Assembly (NCBI RefSeq): GCF_036046055.1
Contig: NZ_CP107939.1
Span: 7,192,001-7,256,000, forward strand
Length of the DNA: 64,000 nt
Reading direction: 5' to 3'
DNA from: Nocardia sp. NBC_00403
Lineage (GTDB): Bacteria; Actinomycetota; Actinomycetes; Mycobacteriales; Mycobacteriaceae
Shown: one piece after another, positions 39,185 through 49,861 of the stretch
How the letters are laid out: each line of letters begins with the position of its first letter
How positions within the stretch are numbered: position 1 is the first letter of the stretch
Program-made: the position numbers and the translations under genes
The notes under the pieces: model-generated
Told to the model about the DNA's origin: nothing
Seen by the model: only the letters and a program-made list of their open reading frames with translations
Database searches by the model: none

Positions 39185-42100
39185 TCAGCCCGCCGGTGCC
39201 AGGTTCTCCCGGCTCAATCGCTGGCTGATCACCTGGGTGATGCCGTCGCCGCGCATGCTGACGCCGTAGAGGGCATCGGCGATTTCCATGGTCGGCTTCT
39301 GGTGGGTGATGACGATCAGCTGGCTCTTCTCGCGCAGCTGCTCGAACAAACCGATCAGCCGGCGCAAGTTGGTGTCGTCGAGCGCCGCCTCGACCTCGTC
39401 CATCACGTAGAAGGGTGAGGGGCGGGCTCGGAAAATGGCCACCAGCAGGGCAACCGCGGTCAGCGACTTCTCGCCACCGGACAGCAGCGAGAGGCGCTTG
39501 ACCTTCTTGCCGGGCGGGCGGGCCTCCACCTCGATGCCGGTGGTGAGCATGTCCGAAGGATCCGTGAGCAGCAGCCTGCCCTCGCCGCCCGGGAACAGCT
39601 TGGCGAACACACCGACGAATTCCCGTTCGACGTCCTCCCACGCCTCGGTGAAGACCTGCAGGATGCGGGCGTCCACCTCGGCGACCACATCGAGCAGGTC
39701 CTTGCGGGCGCTCTTGACGTCTTCGAGCTGTGTGGACAGGAAGTTGTAGCGCTCCTCCAGCGCCGCGAACTCCTCGAGCGCAAGGGGATTCACCTTGCCG
39801 AGGGTGGTGAGGTCCTTCTCGGCGCGTTTGGCACGGCGCTCCTGGGTCTGCCGATCGTATGGCATGGGCGCGGGCGCGGAGACCTGCTCACCGCGTTCCT
39901 TGGCCTGCTCGTATTCCAGCCACTCCAGATCCGACGGCGGCGTCGGCACGTCGGGGCCGTACTCGGCGACCAAGTCGTTCAGCGCGATGCCGAACTGTTC
40001 GGAGATGGTCGCCTCGATCTGTTCGATACGCAAGGCCGCCTGCGCTTTTGCCACCTCGTCGCGGTGCACCGCGTCGGTGAGCTGAGCCAGCTGGGTCGTG
40101 AGGGCGCGGGAGCGCTCCTTCACCTGATCGACCTGCGCGGCGCATTCGGTGCGACGTCGCACCAGATCGTCACGGCGCGTGGCGGCCTCGGCGACCACGA
40201 TCTCCAGTTCGGCGGCGATGCGGGCGCCGGATTCGGCGACGGCGGCCGCCACTTCGGCAGCCTTGCGCCGTGCTGCGTGGGCGCGTTCGGCGCGTTCGCG
40301 GGCCTCGCGCTCGGCACGGGCGGCTCGACGCAGCGAGTCCGCTTTACCGCGAACCGATTCCGCGCGTTCCTCCGCGGTGCGCACCGCGAGCCGTGCCTCG
40401 ACCTCCATCGAGCGGGCCTCGGCCAGCGCGGCGGCGGCTTCCTCGCGGTCCCGGCCCGCGGATTCGGTGCCTGCCGCGCCGATGCCGTCGGCGTCGATGT
40501 CCGCGTGCTCGAGTTCGGCGTTGCGCAGCCTGGTCTCGAGGTCTGCGAGCGAGGCAAGCGATTCCTCGCGACTGGCCTCGGTATCGGCCCGCTGGCCGGT
40601 CAGCTTTTCGAAGTCGGTCTGTGCGATGCGCGCGACCTGCCCGAGCCTGCCGAGCCGGTCGTAGATCGCCACCAGGGCTTGATCGGATTCGTGCAGCGCG
40701 AGCAGCGCGTGGTCGACGGCGTCCTTGCGATCGGTTTGTTCGGCGAGCGCGCCCGACAGCGCGGCTTCCAATTCCTCCGCGCGGCGCTGGGCGGTGACGA
40801 GGTCGGCCTTGGCTGCGTCGATATCGGCCTGGATCTCCAGCTGGCTCGGCGCACGGTCGGATCCGCCGAGCACCCAACCCGTTCCCGTGAGGTCGCCGTC
40901 GCGGGTGACCACCCGCAACTCCGGTCGGATCGCCAGTAGTTCGACAGCGGCGGCCAGGTCATCGACTACCGCGACACCGGCGGTCAACGCCACGATGGCA
41001 CCACGCACGGTGTCCGGGCCGTCCACGACATCCGACAGCCAACGGGCACCGCCTGGCAGCGCGCCGCGCTGCGCGATCGAGACATCGGTCGCGCCGAATA
41101 CCAGCGCGGCGCGACCGCCGTCGGCTTCTTTCAACGCCCGCACCGCTGCATGCGCGCTGGCACCGGTATCGGCCGCCACCGCATCGGCGAGCGGACCGAG
41201 CGTTGCCGCAACTGCGGCCTCGAATCCGCCGTGCACCCGGATCAAGCCCGACAACGGACCGAGCAGACCTTCGGCGCGATGCTCGACCAGCCAGGCCGCG
41301 CCGTCACGGCGGGCAAGACCCATGCCGAGCGCTTCGATGCGGGCACTGAGGGAGGCGACCCGTTTGGTTGCGTCGCGGTCCTGTTCGCGCAGTTCGGCGA
41401 CGCGCTGATCGGCCAGCGTCAGCGCCTGCACCGCATGCTCATGCTGCGCGTCCAGGCCCGCCTCACCCGCGTCGAGTTCACTGAGTTCACCCTGCACCGT
41501 GTCGTATTCGGCCTGCGCGGCATCCCCGCGAAACCTGGCTTCGGTGATCGCTACCGAGAGCCTGGCGATCTCCGCGTCCACCGATTGCGCCCTGGTCCGC
41601 AGGGTGTCGACCTGTCCGGACAGCCTGGCCAGACCTTCGCGCCGATCAGCGATGGCCCGTACCGCAGCCAAGTGCGCCTGCTCAGCGGCCTTGGCAGCCT
41701 GCTCGCGTTCGCCGAGCTGGTCACGTGCGGCCTCCAATGTCTCGACCGCGATCTCCACCGCCTCACGCAGCTCGGCCTCCTCGGCCTCCACCCGCTGCGC
41801 CTCGGCTTCGAGCTGATCGGGGTCGCGACCGGTACCGACCGGGGTTTCGGTGTCCAGGTGACGGGCCCGGTCGCCTGCGATGCGGATGGTGGCGTTCACC
41901 CGCTCGGCCAGCGCGGAAAGCTGGAACCAGATCTGACCTGCGGCCTCGGCGCTCGGCGTCAGCCGGGAGAGCTGGAATTCCTGCTGCGCCAGTGCGGCGT
42001 TCGCGGCATCGAGTTCGGTTTGCACAGTGATGTGCTGCTCGCGCGCGTAAGCCTCTTTGCTCTGCTGACTTTCCAGCTCACCGCGCCTGGTGACCAGGTC

Positions 42101-42796
42101 GTCGGCGGCAAGGCGCAGTCGTGCGTCGCGCAGATCTGCCTGCACGGTCTGCGCGCGCCGCGCCACCTCGGCCTGTCTGCCGAGCGGCTTGAGCTGGCGG
42201 CGCAGTTCGGTGGTGAGGTCGGTGAGCCTGGCGAGGTTGGCCTGCATCGCCTCCAGCTTGCGGACCGCCTTCTCCTTGCGCTTGCGATGCTTGAGCACGC
42301 CTGCGGCCTCTTCGATGAAGGCACGACGGTCCTCGGGGCGCGATTCCAAGATGGCCGAAAGCTGGCCCTGCCCGACGATCACGTGCATTTCCCGGCCGAT
42401 ACCGGAGTCGCTGAGCAGTTCCTGCACGTCCATCAAGCGGCAGGAGCTGCCGTTGATCTCGTATTCGCCCGCACCGTCGCGGAACATGCGCCGAGTGATG
42501 GACACCTCGGCATAGTCGATCGGCAGCGCACCGTCGGAGTTGTCGATGGTCAGTGTGACCTCGGCGCGGCCGAGCGGCGCGCGGCCGGAGGTGCCCGCGA
42601 AGATGACATCCTGCATTTTGCCGCCGCGCAGCGCCTTCGCGCCCTGCTCCCCCATCACCCAGGTGAGCGCGTCGACGACATTGGACTTGCCCGAGCCGTT
42701 CGGGCCGACCACACAGGTGATGCCCGGCTCGAAGCGCAGCGTCGTCGCGGACGCGAAGGACTTGAAGCCCTTCAACGTCAGGCTCTTCAGGTGCAA
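39185..42796 (-). CDS. smc: Chromosome segregation protein SMC
   Basis: 1203 residues. N-terminal Walker A at residues 31-38 (GPNGSGKS), long coiled coils either side of a hinge at roughly 500-660 ([20 protein letters not shown]), C-terminal ABC signature [14 protein letters not shown] and Walker [17 protein letters not shown]. Condenses and segregates the chromosome with ScpAB. Order smc-ftsY is ancestral, but here a lipoprotein, TetR and NmrA genes and a DUF2237 gene lie between them. An inverted repeat (42833-42865) lies just upstream. Confidence 0.97.
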   Translation of the reverse strand: MHLKSLTLKGFKSFASATTLRFEPGITCVVGPNGSGKSNVVDALTWVMGEQGAKALRGGKMQDVIFAGTSGRAPLGRAEVTLTIDNSDGALPIDYAEVSITRRMFRDGAGEYEINGSSCRLMDVQELLSDSGIGREMHVIVGQGQLSAILESRPEDRRAFIEEAAGVLKHRKRKEKAVRKLEAMQANLARLTDLTTELRRQLKPLGRQAEVARRAQTVQADLRDARLRLAADDLVTRRGELESQQSKEAYAREQHITVQTELDAANAALAQQEFQLSRLTPSAEAAGQIWFQLSALAERVNATIRIAGDRARHLDTETPVGTGRDPDQLEAEAQRVEAEEAELREAVEIAVETLEAARDQLGEREQAAKAAEQAHLAAVRAIADRREGLARLSGQVDTLRTRAQSVDAEIARLSVAITEARFRGDAAQAEYDTVQGELSELDAGEAGLDAQHEHAVQALTLADQRVAELREQDRDATKRVASLSARIEALGMGLARRDGAAWLVEHRAEGLLGPLSGLIRVHGGFEAAVAATLGPLADAVAADTGASAHAAVRALKEADGGRAALVFGATDVSIAQRGALPGGARWLSDVVDGPDTVRGAIVALTAGVAVVDDLAAAVELLAIRPELRVVTRDGDLTGTGWVLGGSDRAPSQLEIQADIDAAKADLVTAQRRAEELEAALSGALAEQTDRKDAVDHALLALHESDQALVAIYDRLGRLGQVARIAQTDFEKLTGQRADTEASREESLASLADLETRLRNAELEHADIDADGIGAAGTESAGRDREEAAAALAEARSMEVEARLAVRTAEERAESVRGKADSLRRAARAEREARERAERAHAARRKAAEVAAAVAESGARIAAELEIVVAEAATRRDDLVRRRTECAAQVDQVKERSRALTTQLAQLTDAVHRDEVAKAQAALRIEQIEATISEQFGIALNDLVAEYGPDVPTPPSDLEWLEYEQAKERGEQVSAPAPMPYDRQTQERRAKRAEKDLTTLGKVNPLALEEFAALEERYNFLSTQLEDVKSARKDLLDVVAEVDARILQVFTEAWEDVEREFVGVFAKLFPGGEGRLLLTDPSDMLTTGIEVEARPPGKKVKRLSLLSGGEKSLTAVALLVAIFRARPSPFYVMDEVEAALDDTNLRRLIGLFEQLREKSQLIVITHQKPTMEIADALYGVSMRGDGITQVISQRLSRENLAPAG

Positions 42797-42832
42797 GTTC
42801 GACGACCCTTCCGTGCGGTGGCCGGAGATTCG

Positions 42833-42865
42833 GACTGGTCGCCCAGCCCTGCGGAGCGACCAGTC
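42833..42865. repeat. Inverted repeat upstream of smc
   Basis: GACTGGTCGC (42833-42842) and GCGACCAGTC (42856-42865), perfect 10-bp arms, 13-base loop, 37-69 bases before the smc ATG. Could be a terminator for whatever once lay upstream, or a leader hairpin. Confidence 0.6.
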
Positions 42866-43069
42866 ATGGTATCCGTCGCCGGCCGGTTACCCCGTCAGCG
42901 GGCGGGTACCACGCGGACGGCGGCACACTCCGGTGCACGAGTTCTCCCCGATGCTGCAACCACAGACACAGGTAGGTTATCGAGTCGTCCCGGGATTTCC
43001 AGCATTTGGGTGTGCTCTTGGTTTGCCACGCAGGCGCGCCGACCGGTGACGCTCGTCAGGCACGAGCGG

Positions 43070-43250
43070 TCACGGTAGTTCTGAATGCGGCCGGGTCCGG
43101 CCCGCACGCTGCTGGAATACTTCGAGAAGTTCGAGGCACCGTCGAAACCGAGCCGGTCGGCGATCTGCGCGCCCGAATCCGACGCACGGGTCAGCAAGCG
43201 TCTGGCTTCGAGTACGACGGGTTCATCGATCAGCTGTTCGACGACAGGTT
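43070..43250 (-). pseudogene. AraC-family regulator, C-terminal remnant with frameshift
   Basis: The minus frame reads VEQLIDEPVVLEARRLLTRA then GAQIADRLGFDGASNFSKY, which is the second helix-turn-helix of AraC-family regulators. After KY the frame breaks: adding one base to the TATTCC there gives KYFQQRAGRT before a stop at 43070, the expected family ending. The N-terminal sensor domain and first helix-turn-helix are missing. Clearly a decayed remnant, 5' end cut at about 43250. Confidence 0.75.
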
Positions 43251-43310
43251 CAGCGCAACATTCAGCCGGGTCCATCGTGATCCACTAGCGCCCCCCTGGT
43301 CGAACACCTG

Positions 43311-43445
43311 AGGGCGCGCGCAACAAGGCGACCGGTGCGCCGTTGAATGTCCTTGTCACACACCATTTCACCGTCCGCGACGGGTTCATCGTCCGCTCCG
43401 AACAGTCCGTCGACACCGCCGTTGTCGGCGACGGCGCGACAGTTC
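43311..43445 (+). pseudogene. SnoaL/NTF2-like protein, C-terminal remnant
   Basis: The plus frame reads KATGAPLNVLVTHHFTVRDG then FIVRSEQSVDTAVV, matching the last beta strands of SnoaL-like proteins (usual pattern HHFTVRDGKIVRFEQYVDT). No start codon with a ribosome site precedes it and the N-terminal helices are absent. With the divergent AraC remnant it looks like the two tails of a divergent gene pair. Confidence 0.55.
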
Positions 43446-43619
43446 GGGAGAAGATCCGTCGAGCGCCACTCTCGACGGCGCGTTCCTCGACCTCGACGCC
43501 ACTCTTACACCGGGCGCGTGATCGGACGTCCGCAGTTCCGGCTTGTCCTGTCGCGATGCCCGGGCGGCGCATACGATCCACTCTGATCGCCCGCCGGAAT
43601 CTATTTGGGAGCACAGAGG

Positions 43620-45014
43620 ATGCCAGCCCCCTCGGCCGCAACCATCGTGGTGCTGCGGCTCGCCCGGATCACCGCGCTGGTGCTCGGCAGCCTGCTGTTC
43701 CTCTATGCATGCGAGTTCGGCGACAGCTCGGAATCGACGAGCTGGTGGGTGCAAATCGGCATTGCGACCGGGTTGGGGATCACGGGCCTTGTCGCAGGAT
43801 ATTTCCAGATCACGGTGGCGCAGCGGGTCGGGGAGCACGAGTTCTTGATCACCTCCGGGGGACGGTCCGTGCGCGCCAGTATCGTCACCTCGGGAAATCT
43901 GGTCTTCCACGGACACGACCTCGGTGGCCCGGATCCGGAATACGAATGGACCTGGACCTTCCGCCCCACCTCCTTCCCCGCCATTCGGGCGGCACTCGGC
44001 GGCGGCAACGGCGACTTGCTCGCCCTCCTCGAGGACACCATCCCCGAACTCGACCACCACTGCCGCCAGGATCCAGGAGCCTGGTTACGCCACCACGGCA
44101 TCCCGGCCCGCTACCGCGAGAAGGGCGTCGACCCCGCGCATGCCACTCGTAAACTGCCGGTTATCAAACCCGTGCTGCCCCAGCCTATTTCGTCCAGTCA
44201 CGATCGGTCGTCGGCAGCACGACGCGATAATTCGGCAACCGCGCACCGCCCCAGCTCGGTAGCATCCCACCGCGACAACGCCGCCGCCGCACACCGCGAC
44301 AAAGGGTCGACATCGCACCGCGATCGTTCATCGATGTCCCGCCGCAGCAAGACAGCACCGGCACGTCAGGACCAGTCGCCGACTTCGCACCGCGCCCAAG
44401 CATCTCCGTCGCACCACAATCAACATGCGCCGTCGGACGACGACCAACCCGCACCGGTACACCCCGACCGACCGCCGACTCGCCGCAGCCTGCCATCGCC
44501 CGCTATTCGCGAGCAGGCATCATCGTTGTACGAGCCGCCCCCGCGATCGCATCGCGATCGGCGGTCATCGCCGCACCGCGACTTACCTCCGCCGCCCCCG
44601 CACAGTCGAGCATCTCGATCACACCGCGACGTACCACGGCCGTCATGGGACGACGAGCCGTCGGGCGCGCACGACATCGACGTACCGCACGTATTCCCGC
44701 ACGAACCGCCGGACAGACGCTGGAACGAATCGCAGGCCCGACGCCGTGGCGAGCCATCGAACCAACAGTGGGACGAGCCTTCCGACACGTACGGACGCGC
44801 ACCTTCCGACGCACAGTGGACCGAATCGCCACCGCCGAACCAGCCCCGAGCATTTGACCGGCACTGGAACGAACCGCAGGCCGCAGGCTGGAGCGAGTCG
44901 CCGAGCCGACAGTGGGACGAACCATCCGACACATACCGACACCCACCCTCTGACGCACAATGGACCGAACCGCCCCCGAACCAGCCCCGAGCACCTGACC
45001 GTCCAGCCCGGTAG
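43620..45014 (+). CDS. Membrane protein with long low-complexity C-terminus
   Basis: 464 residues from ATG 43620 (GGGAG nine bases upstream). Two N-terminal membrane helices (RLARITALVLGSLLFLYAC; IGIATGLGITGLVAGYF), a globular part to about residue 185 (EWTWTFRPTSFPAIRAALGG, ELDHHCRQDPGAW), then about 280 disordered residues rich in Ser, His, Arg, Asp and Pro with SHRDRSS-type motifs, and a tandem module EPSDTYGRAPSDAQWTE / EPSDTYRHPPSDAQWTE near the end. No family recognised for the folded part. Convergent with the next gene. Confidence 0.7.
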   Translation: MPAPSAATIVVLRLARITALVLGSLLFLYACEFGDSSESTSWWVQIGIATGLGITGLVAGYFQITVAQRVGEHEFLITSGGRSVRASIVTSGNLVFHGHDLGGPDPEYEWTWTFRPTSFPAIRAALGGGNGDLLALLEDTIPELDHHCRQDPGAWLRHHGIPARYREKGVDPAHATRKLPVIKPVLPQPISSSHDRSSAARRDNSATAHRPSSVASHRDNAAAAHRDKGSTSHRDRSSMSRRSKTAPARQDQSPTSHRAQASPSHHNQHAPSDDDQPAPVHPDRPPTRRSLPSPAIREQASSLYEPPPRSHRDRRSSPHRDLPPPPPHSRASRSHRDVPRPSWDDEPSGAHDIDVPHVFPHEPPDRRWNESQARRRGEPSNQQWDEPSDTYGRAPSDAQWTESPPPNQPRAFDRHWNEPQAAGWSESPSRQWDEPSDTYRHPPSDAQWTEPPPNQPRAPDRPAR

Positions 45015-45112
45015 CCCGCTGCTACTTGACATCCTGCCCACCGTGACCGGATCGCCACGCATGACCGTCGGTGTGCTCGCGTGGTCTGCGGCCGCGGCAA
45101 CGCCGCCCGCAA

Positions 45113-45541
45113 TCAGGGTGCCGGTGCCGGACTGGATGTCGGTGCCGGACCCGGTATCGGTGTGGCGGACGGCGATGTCGGTGTCCCGGGAGCGGGAACG
45201 TTGCGACCGGGCGGGCCGGGGCGGTCGGGCGACGGGTTGCCGCGCTCGAACCTATGCCTGCCCGGTTGGTCACCTCGCTCGGAACGATGACCGGCAGCCA
45301 TGTGGTGTCCGCCGTGGTAATGATCCCGGTGGCCGCCGACAGCCAGCCCCGCACCGAATCCGACACCCCCGATCAGGACGGCCGCTACCACGGCGGGCGC
45401 AGCCGGTAGCGGCCGTGCTGCCCGCCGGCCTGCCGCGAGCCGTATCGGCCACTTGCGATTCGCTGCCGGAGCCGCCGCTGCGACTGCTGGATTCGTCTGC
45501 CGCTCCGAGCTGCTGTGCTCGGCACTCTCATCTTGTGTCAT
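45113..45541 (-). CDS. Single-pass membrane protein, hypothetical
   Basis: 142 residues from ATG 45541 with GAGGGC about nine bases upstream. Basic cytoplasmic N-terminus, one membrane segment (APAVVAAVLIGGVGFGAGLAV), then a His/Gly-rich (GGHRDHYHGGHHMAAGHR) and Pro/Ser-rich exterior. The histidine cluster could bind metal ions. Not a known family to me; codon pattern at third positions is GC-rich, supporting a real gene. Confidence 0.55.
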   Translation of the reverse strand: MTQDESAEHSSSERQTNPAVAAAAPAANRKWPIRLAAGRRAARPLPAAPAVVAAVLIGGVGFGAGLAVGGHRDHYHGGHHMAAGHRSERGDQPGRHRFERGNPSPDRPGPPGRNVPAPGTPTSPSATPIPGPAPTSSPAPAP

Positions 45542-45684
45542 GACTGCGCCCTCAGTGTGAAGCTTCCCGACCTGGCACTCGACGCTACGAGCGAACGGTG
45601 GGACAGCCCTGGGGATCAGGTGGGCAAGTGCTGTGAGTTCGGCTCGCGACCGACACGTGGCGAATCAGCCGGAGCCGCGACCGT

Positions 45685-45831
45685 TCAGGCGTGCGCGTGC
45701 GTTGTTCCGACGGTGACCGCGCGAGTCGCGAGCCGCACGCCGATGGGCCCGAGCAGCAGACCGAGGACGCCGAACACGATGTGCACGGTCAGCAGCGCCG
45801 GATGGCACGGCGCTGTCGGATCGCCGGGCAT
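45685..45831 (-). CDS. Short single-helix membrane protein, coupled to the DUF1707 gene
   Basis: 48 residues from ATG 45831, nine bases after the DUF1707 gene stop. Sequence begins MPGDPTAPCHPALLTVHIV and continues FGVLGLLLGPIGVRLATRAV, one membrane helix with a basic end. Too short to assign. Tight spacing behind the preceding gene is the main support. Confidence 0.45.
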   Translation of the reverse strand: MPGDPTAPCHPALLTVHIVFGVLGLLLGPIGVRLATRAVTVGTTHAHA

Positions 45832-45840
45832 GGCGGCGTC

Positions 45841-46266
45841 TCAGCTCGTTCGGCGACCGAAGCGGCCGGACTCGAAACCGGCCAACACGCGAAAGGCGAG
45901 GACCGCGCCCCACGGGCCGATCACCCATATGGGCCAGGGGTAGGTGAACTCGCCAACGCTGAGCGAGATAGCACCCCAAATGGCCAGGACGAGCACGCTG
46001 ACCCCGAGCCAGGAGGTGCCTTCGATCTGCTGCCAGATCGGGAACCTGGCCGGCGCCTGGGCCCGAGCCGATGACTCCTTCGAGAGCTTGGGCAGGTCCG
46101 ACAGCACCAACTGCAGGTCGTCACGGGTGGCGGTGGCGTAGACGCGCGCGACTCGCTGGTCGTACTCGACCAGGTCGATGCGGCCGTCCGCCAGATGCCT
46201 GCTGAGCAGCTTCACGACCTTGTCACGCTCCGCGTCGGAAGCCCGAGTTCCAGGTGAGATTTCCAT
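45841..46266 (-). CDS. DUF1707 (SHOCT-like) membrane protein
   Basis: 141 residues from ATG 46266 (AGGA seven bases upstream). The N-terminal 60 residues are a DUF1707 domain: RASDAERDKVVKLLSRHLADGRID, EYDQRVARVYATATRDDLQLVLSDLP. A linker leads to two membrane helices (WLGVSVLVLAIWGAISLSV; WPIWVIGPWGAVLAFRVLA). DUF1707 proteins are common in actinobacteria and often respond to cell-envelope conditions, but the function is unknown. A pair of palindromes lies 29-71 bp upstream. Confidence 0.87.
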   Translation of the reverse strand: MEISPGTRASDAERDKVVKLLSRHLADGRIDLVEYDQRVARVYATATRDDLQLVLSDLPKLSKESSARAQAPARFPIWQQIEGTSWLGVSVLVLAIWGAISLSVGEFTYPWPIWVIGPWGAVLAFRVLAGFESGRFGRRTS

Positions 46267-46294
46267 TTCCAGGTCCTAACGACGAGTTCCACGC

Positions 46295-46337
46295 TCCACA
46301 GTGGAAGGTGATATAAGAATGCACACTCCAATGTGGA
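46295..46337. promoter_or_regulatory. Paired palindromes upstream of the DUF1707 gene
   Basis: TCCACAGTGGA (46295-46305) and TCCAATGTGGA (46327-46337), centres 32 bp (three helical turns) apart, with an AT-rich TATAAG/ TATATC stretch between. Looks like a two-site operator over a leftward promoter. Confidence 0.55.
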
Positions 46338-46598
46338 ATGTCAAGGGCGTCGAAGGCGCGAGAGCGACAACAAGCTCACACCGAAGTGGCCCGACCGCGC
46401 GAATTGCGGAAGTTCGGCCCGTTTCGGCGTGCACAGCACCGCCCACCAGGGCAGACGGCCGCCGCCGCGACAGCCGAGTCGACTATTGCGCCAGTGGCCT
46501 GGGTCACGTTAGGCTCCCGCCACCTAAGTGAATATCGATTAACCATCTCCGGGATGCGGCCACGCCACAAGGCCGCGCAATCGGCAAGTAAGGAAACG

Positions 46599-48146
<1,548 letters not shown>

Positions 48147-48154
48147 AGACTTCC

Positions 48155-48215
48155 GACGAGTGGCACATGGCGGCGCGAAGGGCCGAGAAGGCCGATCCTC
48201 GGTGTGCCACTCGTC
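48155..48215. terminator. Bidirectional hairpin between the acyl-CoA ligase and DUF350 genes
   Basis: Perfect 12-bp arms GACGAGTGGCAC (48155-48166) and GTGCCACTCGTC (48204-48215). The loop contains a GGCC-N5-GGCC mini-hairpin. It begins 9 bases after one stop and ends 5 bases before the other, so it can serve both convergent genes. Confidence 0.85.
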
Positions 48216-48219
48216 ACGG

Positions 48220-48669
48220 CTAGAGGATGGCGAACGCGACGACCAGGCCGAGGGCCAAGTGGGCGGCGGCTACGACGAGCACTTCGGTGGTGTAGGTGTC
48301 GGCGTGCAGGGCGGCGCCGATGTCGATGCCGAGGGCGCGTTCGATGACGCGGACCGAGATGACCTGCGCGATGATGCCGACAAGCCCGTAGACGAGGGCG
48401 GCGATCAGGCCCTCGGACAGTTTGCCCGCCGAGGCGTAGGTCGCCAGAACCACGATGAGGGCCATGCTGACCATGCCGGCGGCGGTGACGATGATGGCGT
48501 TGGGCTTGCCCTCGGCCACCAGCGTGCGCAGTTTGCCAGGGGTGGTCAGGTCGATGGCGTAGAAGCCGACGAGCATGAGGGCCAGCCCGACAATGGCATA
48601 GAGGATGATCGCCCCTACGCCCTCGCCGAGCGAGTTCCAGTACCCCGATTCGAGGGCAACTGCGGTCAT
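48220..48669 (-). CDS. DUF350 membrane protein
   Basis: 149 residues from ATG 48669 (AAGGA six bases upstream). Four membrane helices in two DUF350 repeats: VGAIILYAIVGLALMLVGFYAID, ANAIIV-type second helix, SEGLIAALVYGLVGIIAQVISVRVIE and EVLVVAAAHLALGLVVAFAIL. DUF350 proteins (E. coli YjfL) occur with ATP-grasp ligases related to glutathionylspermidine synthase, as here (28 bp downstream of one). Function of the system is unknown; a membrane channel or lipid role has been suggested. Confidence 0.9.
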   Translation of the reverse strand: MTAVALESGYWNSLGEGVGAIILYAIVGLALMLVGFYAIDLTTPGKLRTLVAEGKPNAIIVTAAGMVSMALIVVLATYASAGKLSEGLIAALVYGLVGIIAQVISVRVIERALGIDIGAALHADTYTTEVLVVAAAHLALGLVVAFAIL

Positions 48670-48697
48670 CATGGTCCTTCCGAGGTGAAGTGAATGG

Positions 48698-49861
48698 TCA
48701 GCTGATGATGCGGTGCGGGACGAACGCCGAGCCGTCGTCGGTGATAAGACCGGCGGTTTCACGGATGCCGAGCCCCGCGGCGGTGTCACCGACGATCCAC
48801 GCGCCGAGCACCGGACGCATATCGTCGAATTCCGGGAGCGGGTCGAGCAATTGGTAGACGAAGCCTTCTTCGCCGTAAACACCACCGGTGGCCGTCTCCA
48901 GGCCGGCGCCGACGATCGTCATATTCGCGCCTTCGCGGCCGAGCTTCGGTTTGCGGATGTATTCGGTGAGCTCGTTGGGTTGATCGAGGTAGGCGGGCAA
49001 CAGGTTCGGGTGACCGGGGTACATCTCCCACAGCACAGCGAGGATCGCTTTATTGCTGAGCAGCGTCTTCCACAGCGGTTCGATCCACATGGTCTGCGGC
49101 AGGCTCTCGATGACCCGCTTGCCGAAATCGTCGTCGAGCACCCACTCCCACGGGTAGAGCTTGAAGATCGCATCGATGGGGGACTCGGCCAGATCCACGA
49201 AGCGGTCGAGGTCGGTGTCGACACCGACCTCTTCGATCGGCAGCGCGATGGTGTCGAATCCGGCCTCCGCGGCAGTCTCCTGCATGTAGGCCGTGGTGAC
49301 ATTGTCCTCACCGGTGGCGTCCGCGGAGGACCAGGTGAAATGCAGTTGCGGTGATGGCAGGGTGTCACGCAACTCGGTCCAGCGCTCGACGAGTTTCTCG
49401 TGCAAAGAGTTCCACTGATCGCCACCCGGGTACAGCGCGGTCAGCCAGTGCCACTGCACAATTGCCGCCTCCAGCAGCGAGGTCGGCGTATCGGCGTTGT
49501 ACTCCAACAGTTTTGCCGGACGTCGTGCGTCATAGCGCAGGTCGAAGCGGCCGTAGACGTGCGGGTCGCTGCGCCGCCAGGATTCGGCGATCGGACCCCA
49601 ACTCCATTCGGGCAGACCGAAATCCTTGAACCGCTCGGTGAGCACAATGTGCTCGACCGCGTTCAGACACATCGAATGCAGCAGCTCGACATCGGCCTCC
49701 AGCGCGAGGATCTCCGACATCTCGAACTCGTAGTGCACCGATTCGTCCCAGTAGGGCCGAGGCTGGCCGCTGGCATCGCGCCCCGGCGAGCCGTAGACCA
49801 GCCCCTGCTCCTCGGTGATCTGCTGCCAGCCCTGCCGTGGCGTACTGCGCACGCGCCGCAT
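48698..49861 (-). CDS. Glutathionylspermidine synthase-like ATP-grasp ligase
   Basis: 387 residues. The family core is visible: ARRPAKLLEYNADTPTSLLEAAIVQW in segments (nucleotide/peptide site), FKLYPWEWVLDDDFG, NKAILAVLWEMYPGHPNLLPAY, RKPKLGREGANM (ATP-binding loop) and AWIVGDTAAGLGIRE. It corresponds to E. coli YgiC/YjfC, which are stand-alone ligase domains without the amidase half. It would join an amine or amino acid to a carboxylate; substrates are unknown. The ATG overlaps the stop of the upstream membrane gene by one base. Confidence 0.9.
   Translation of the reverse strand: MRRVRSTPRQGWQQITEEQGLVYGSPGRDASGQPRPYWDESVHYEFEMSEILALEADVELLHSMCLNAVEHIVLTERFKDFGLPEWSWGPIAESWRRSDPHVYGRFDLRYDARRPAKLLEYNADTPTSLLEAAIVQWHWLTALYPGGDQWNSLHEKLVERWTELRDTLPSPQLHFTWSSADATGEDNVTTAYMQETAAEAGFDTIALPIEEVGVDTDLDRFVDLAESPIDAIFKLYPWEWVLDDDFGKRVIESLPQTMWIEPLWKTLLSNKAILAVLWEMYPGHPNLLPAYLDQPNELTEYIRKPKLGREGANMTIVGAGLETATGGVYGEEGFVYQLLDPLPEFDDMRPVLGAWIVGDTAAGLGIRETAGLITDDGSAFVPHRIIS

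Noticed and set aside
41150..43078. 642-codon plus-strand frame opposite smc
   Set aside because: Antisense shadow of the smc coiled-coil codons; no motif and no ribosome site.
44420..45112. 230-codon minus-strand frame opposite the low-complexity membrane protein
   Set aside because: Repeated Cys/Arg/Gly peptides mirror the repeats of the plus-strand gene; no membrane or family features.
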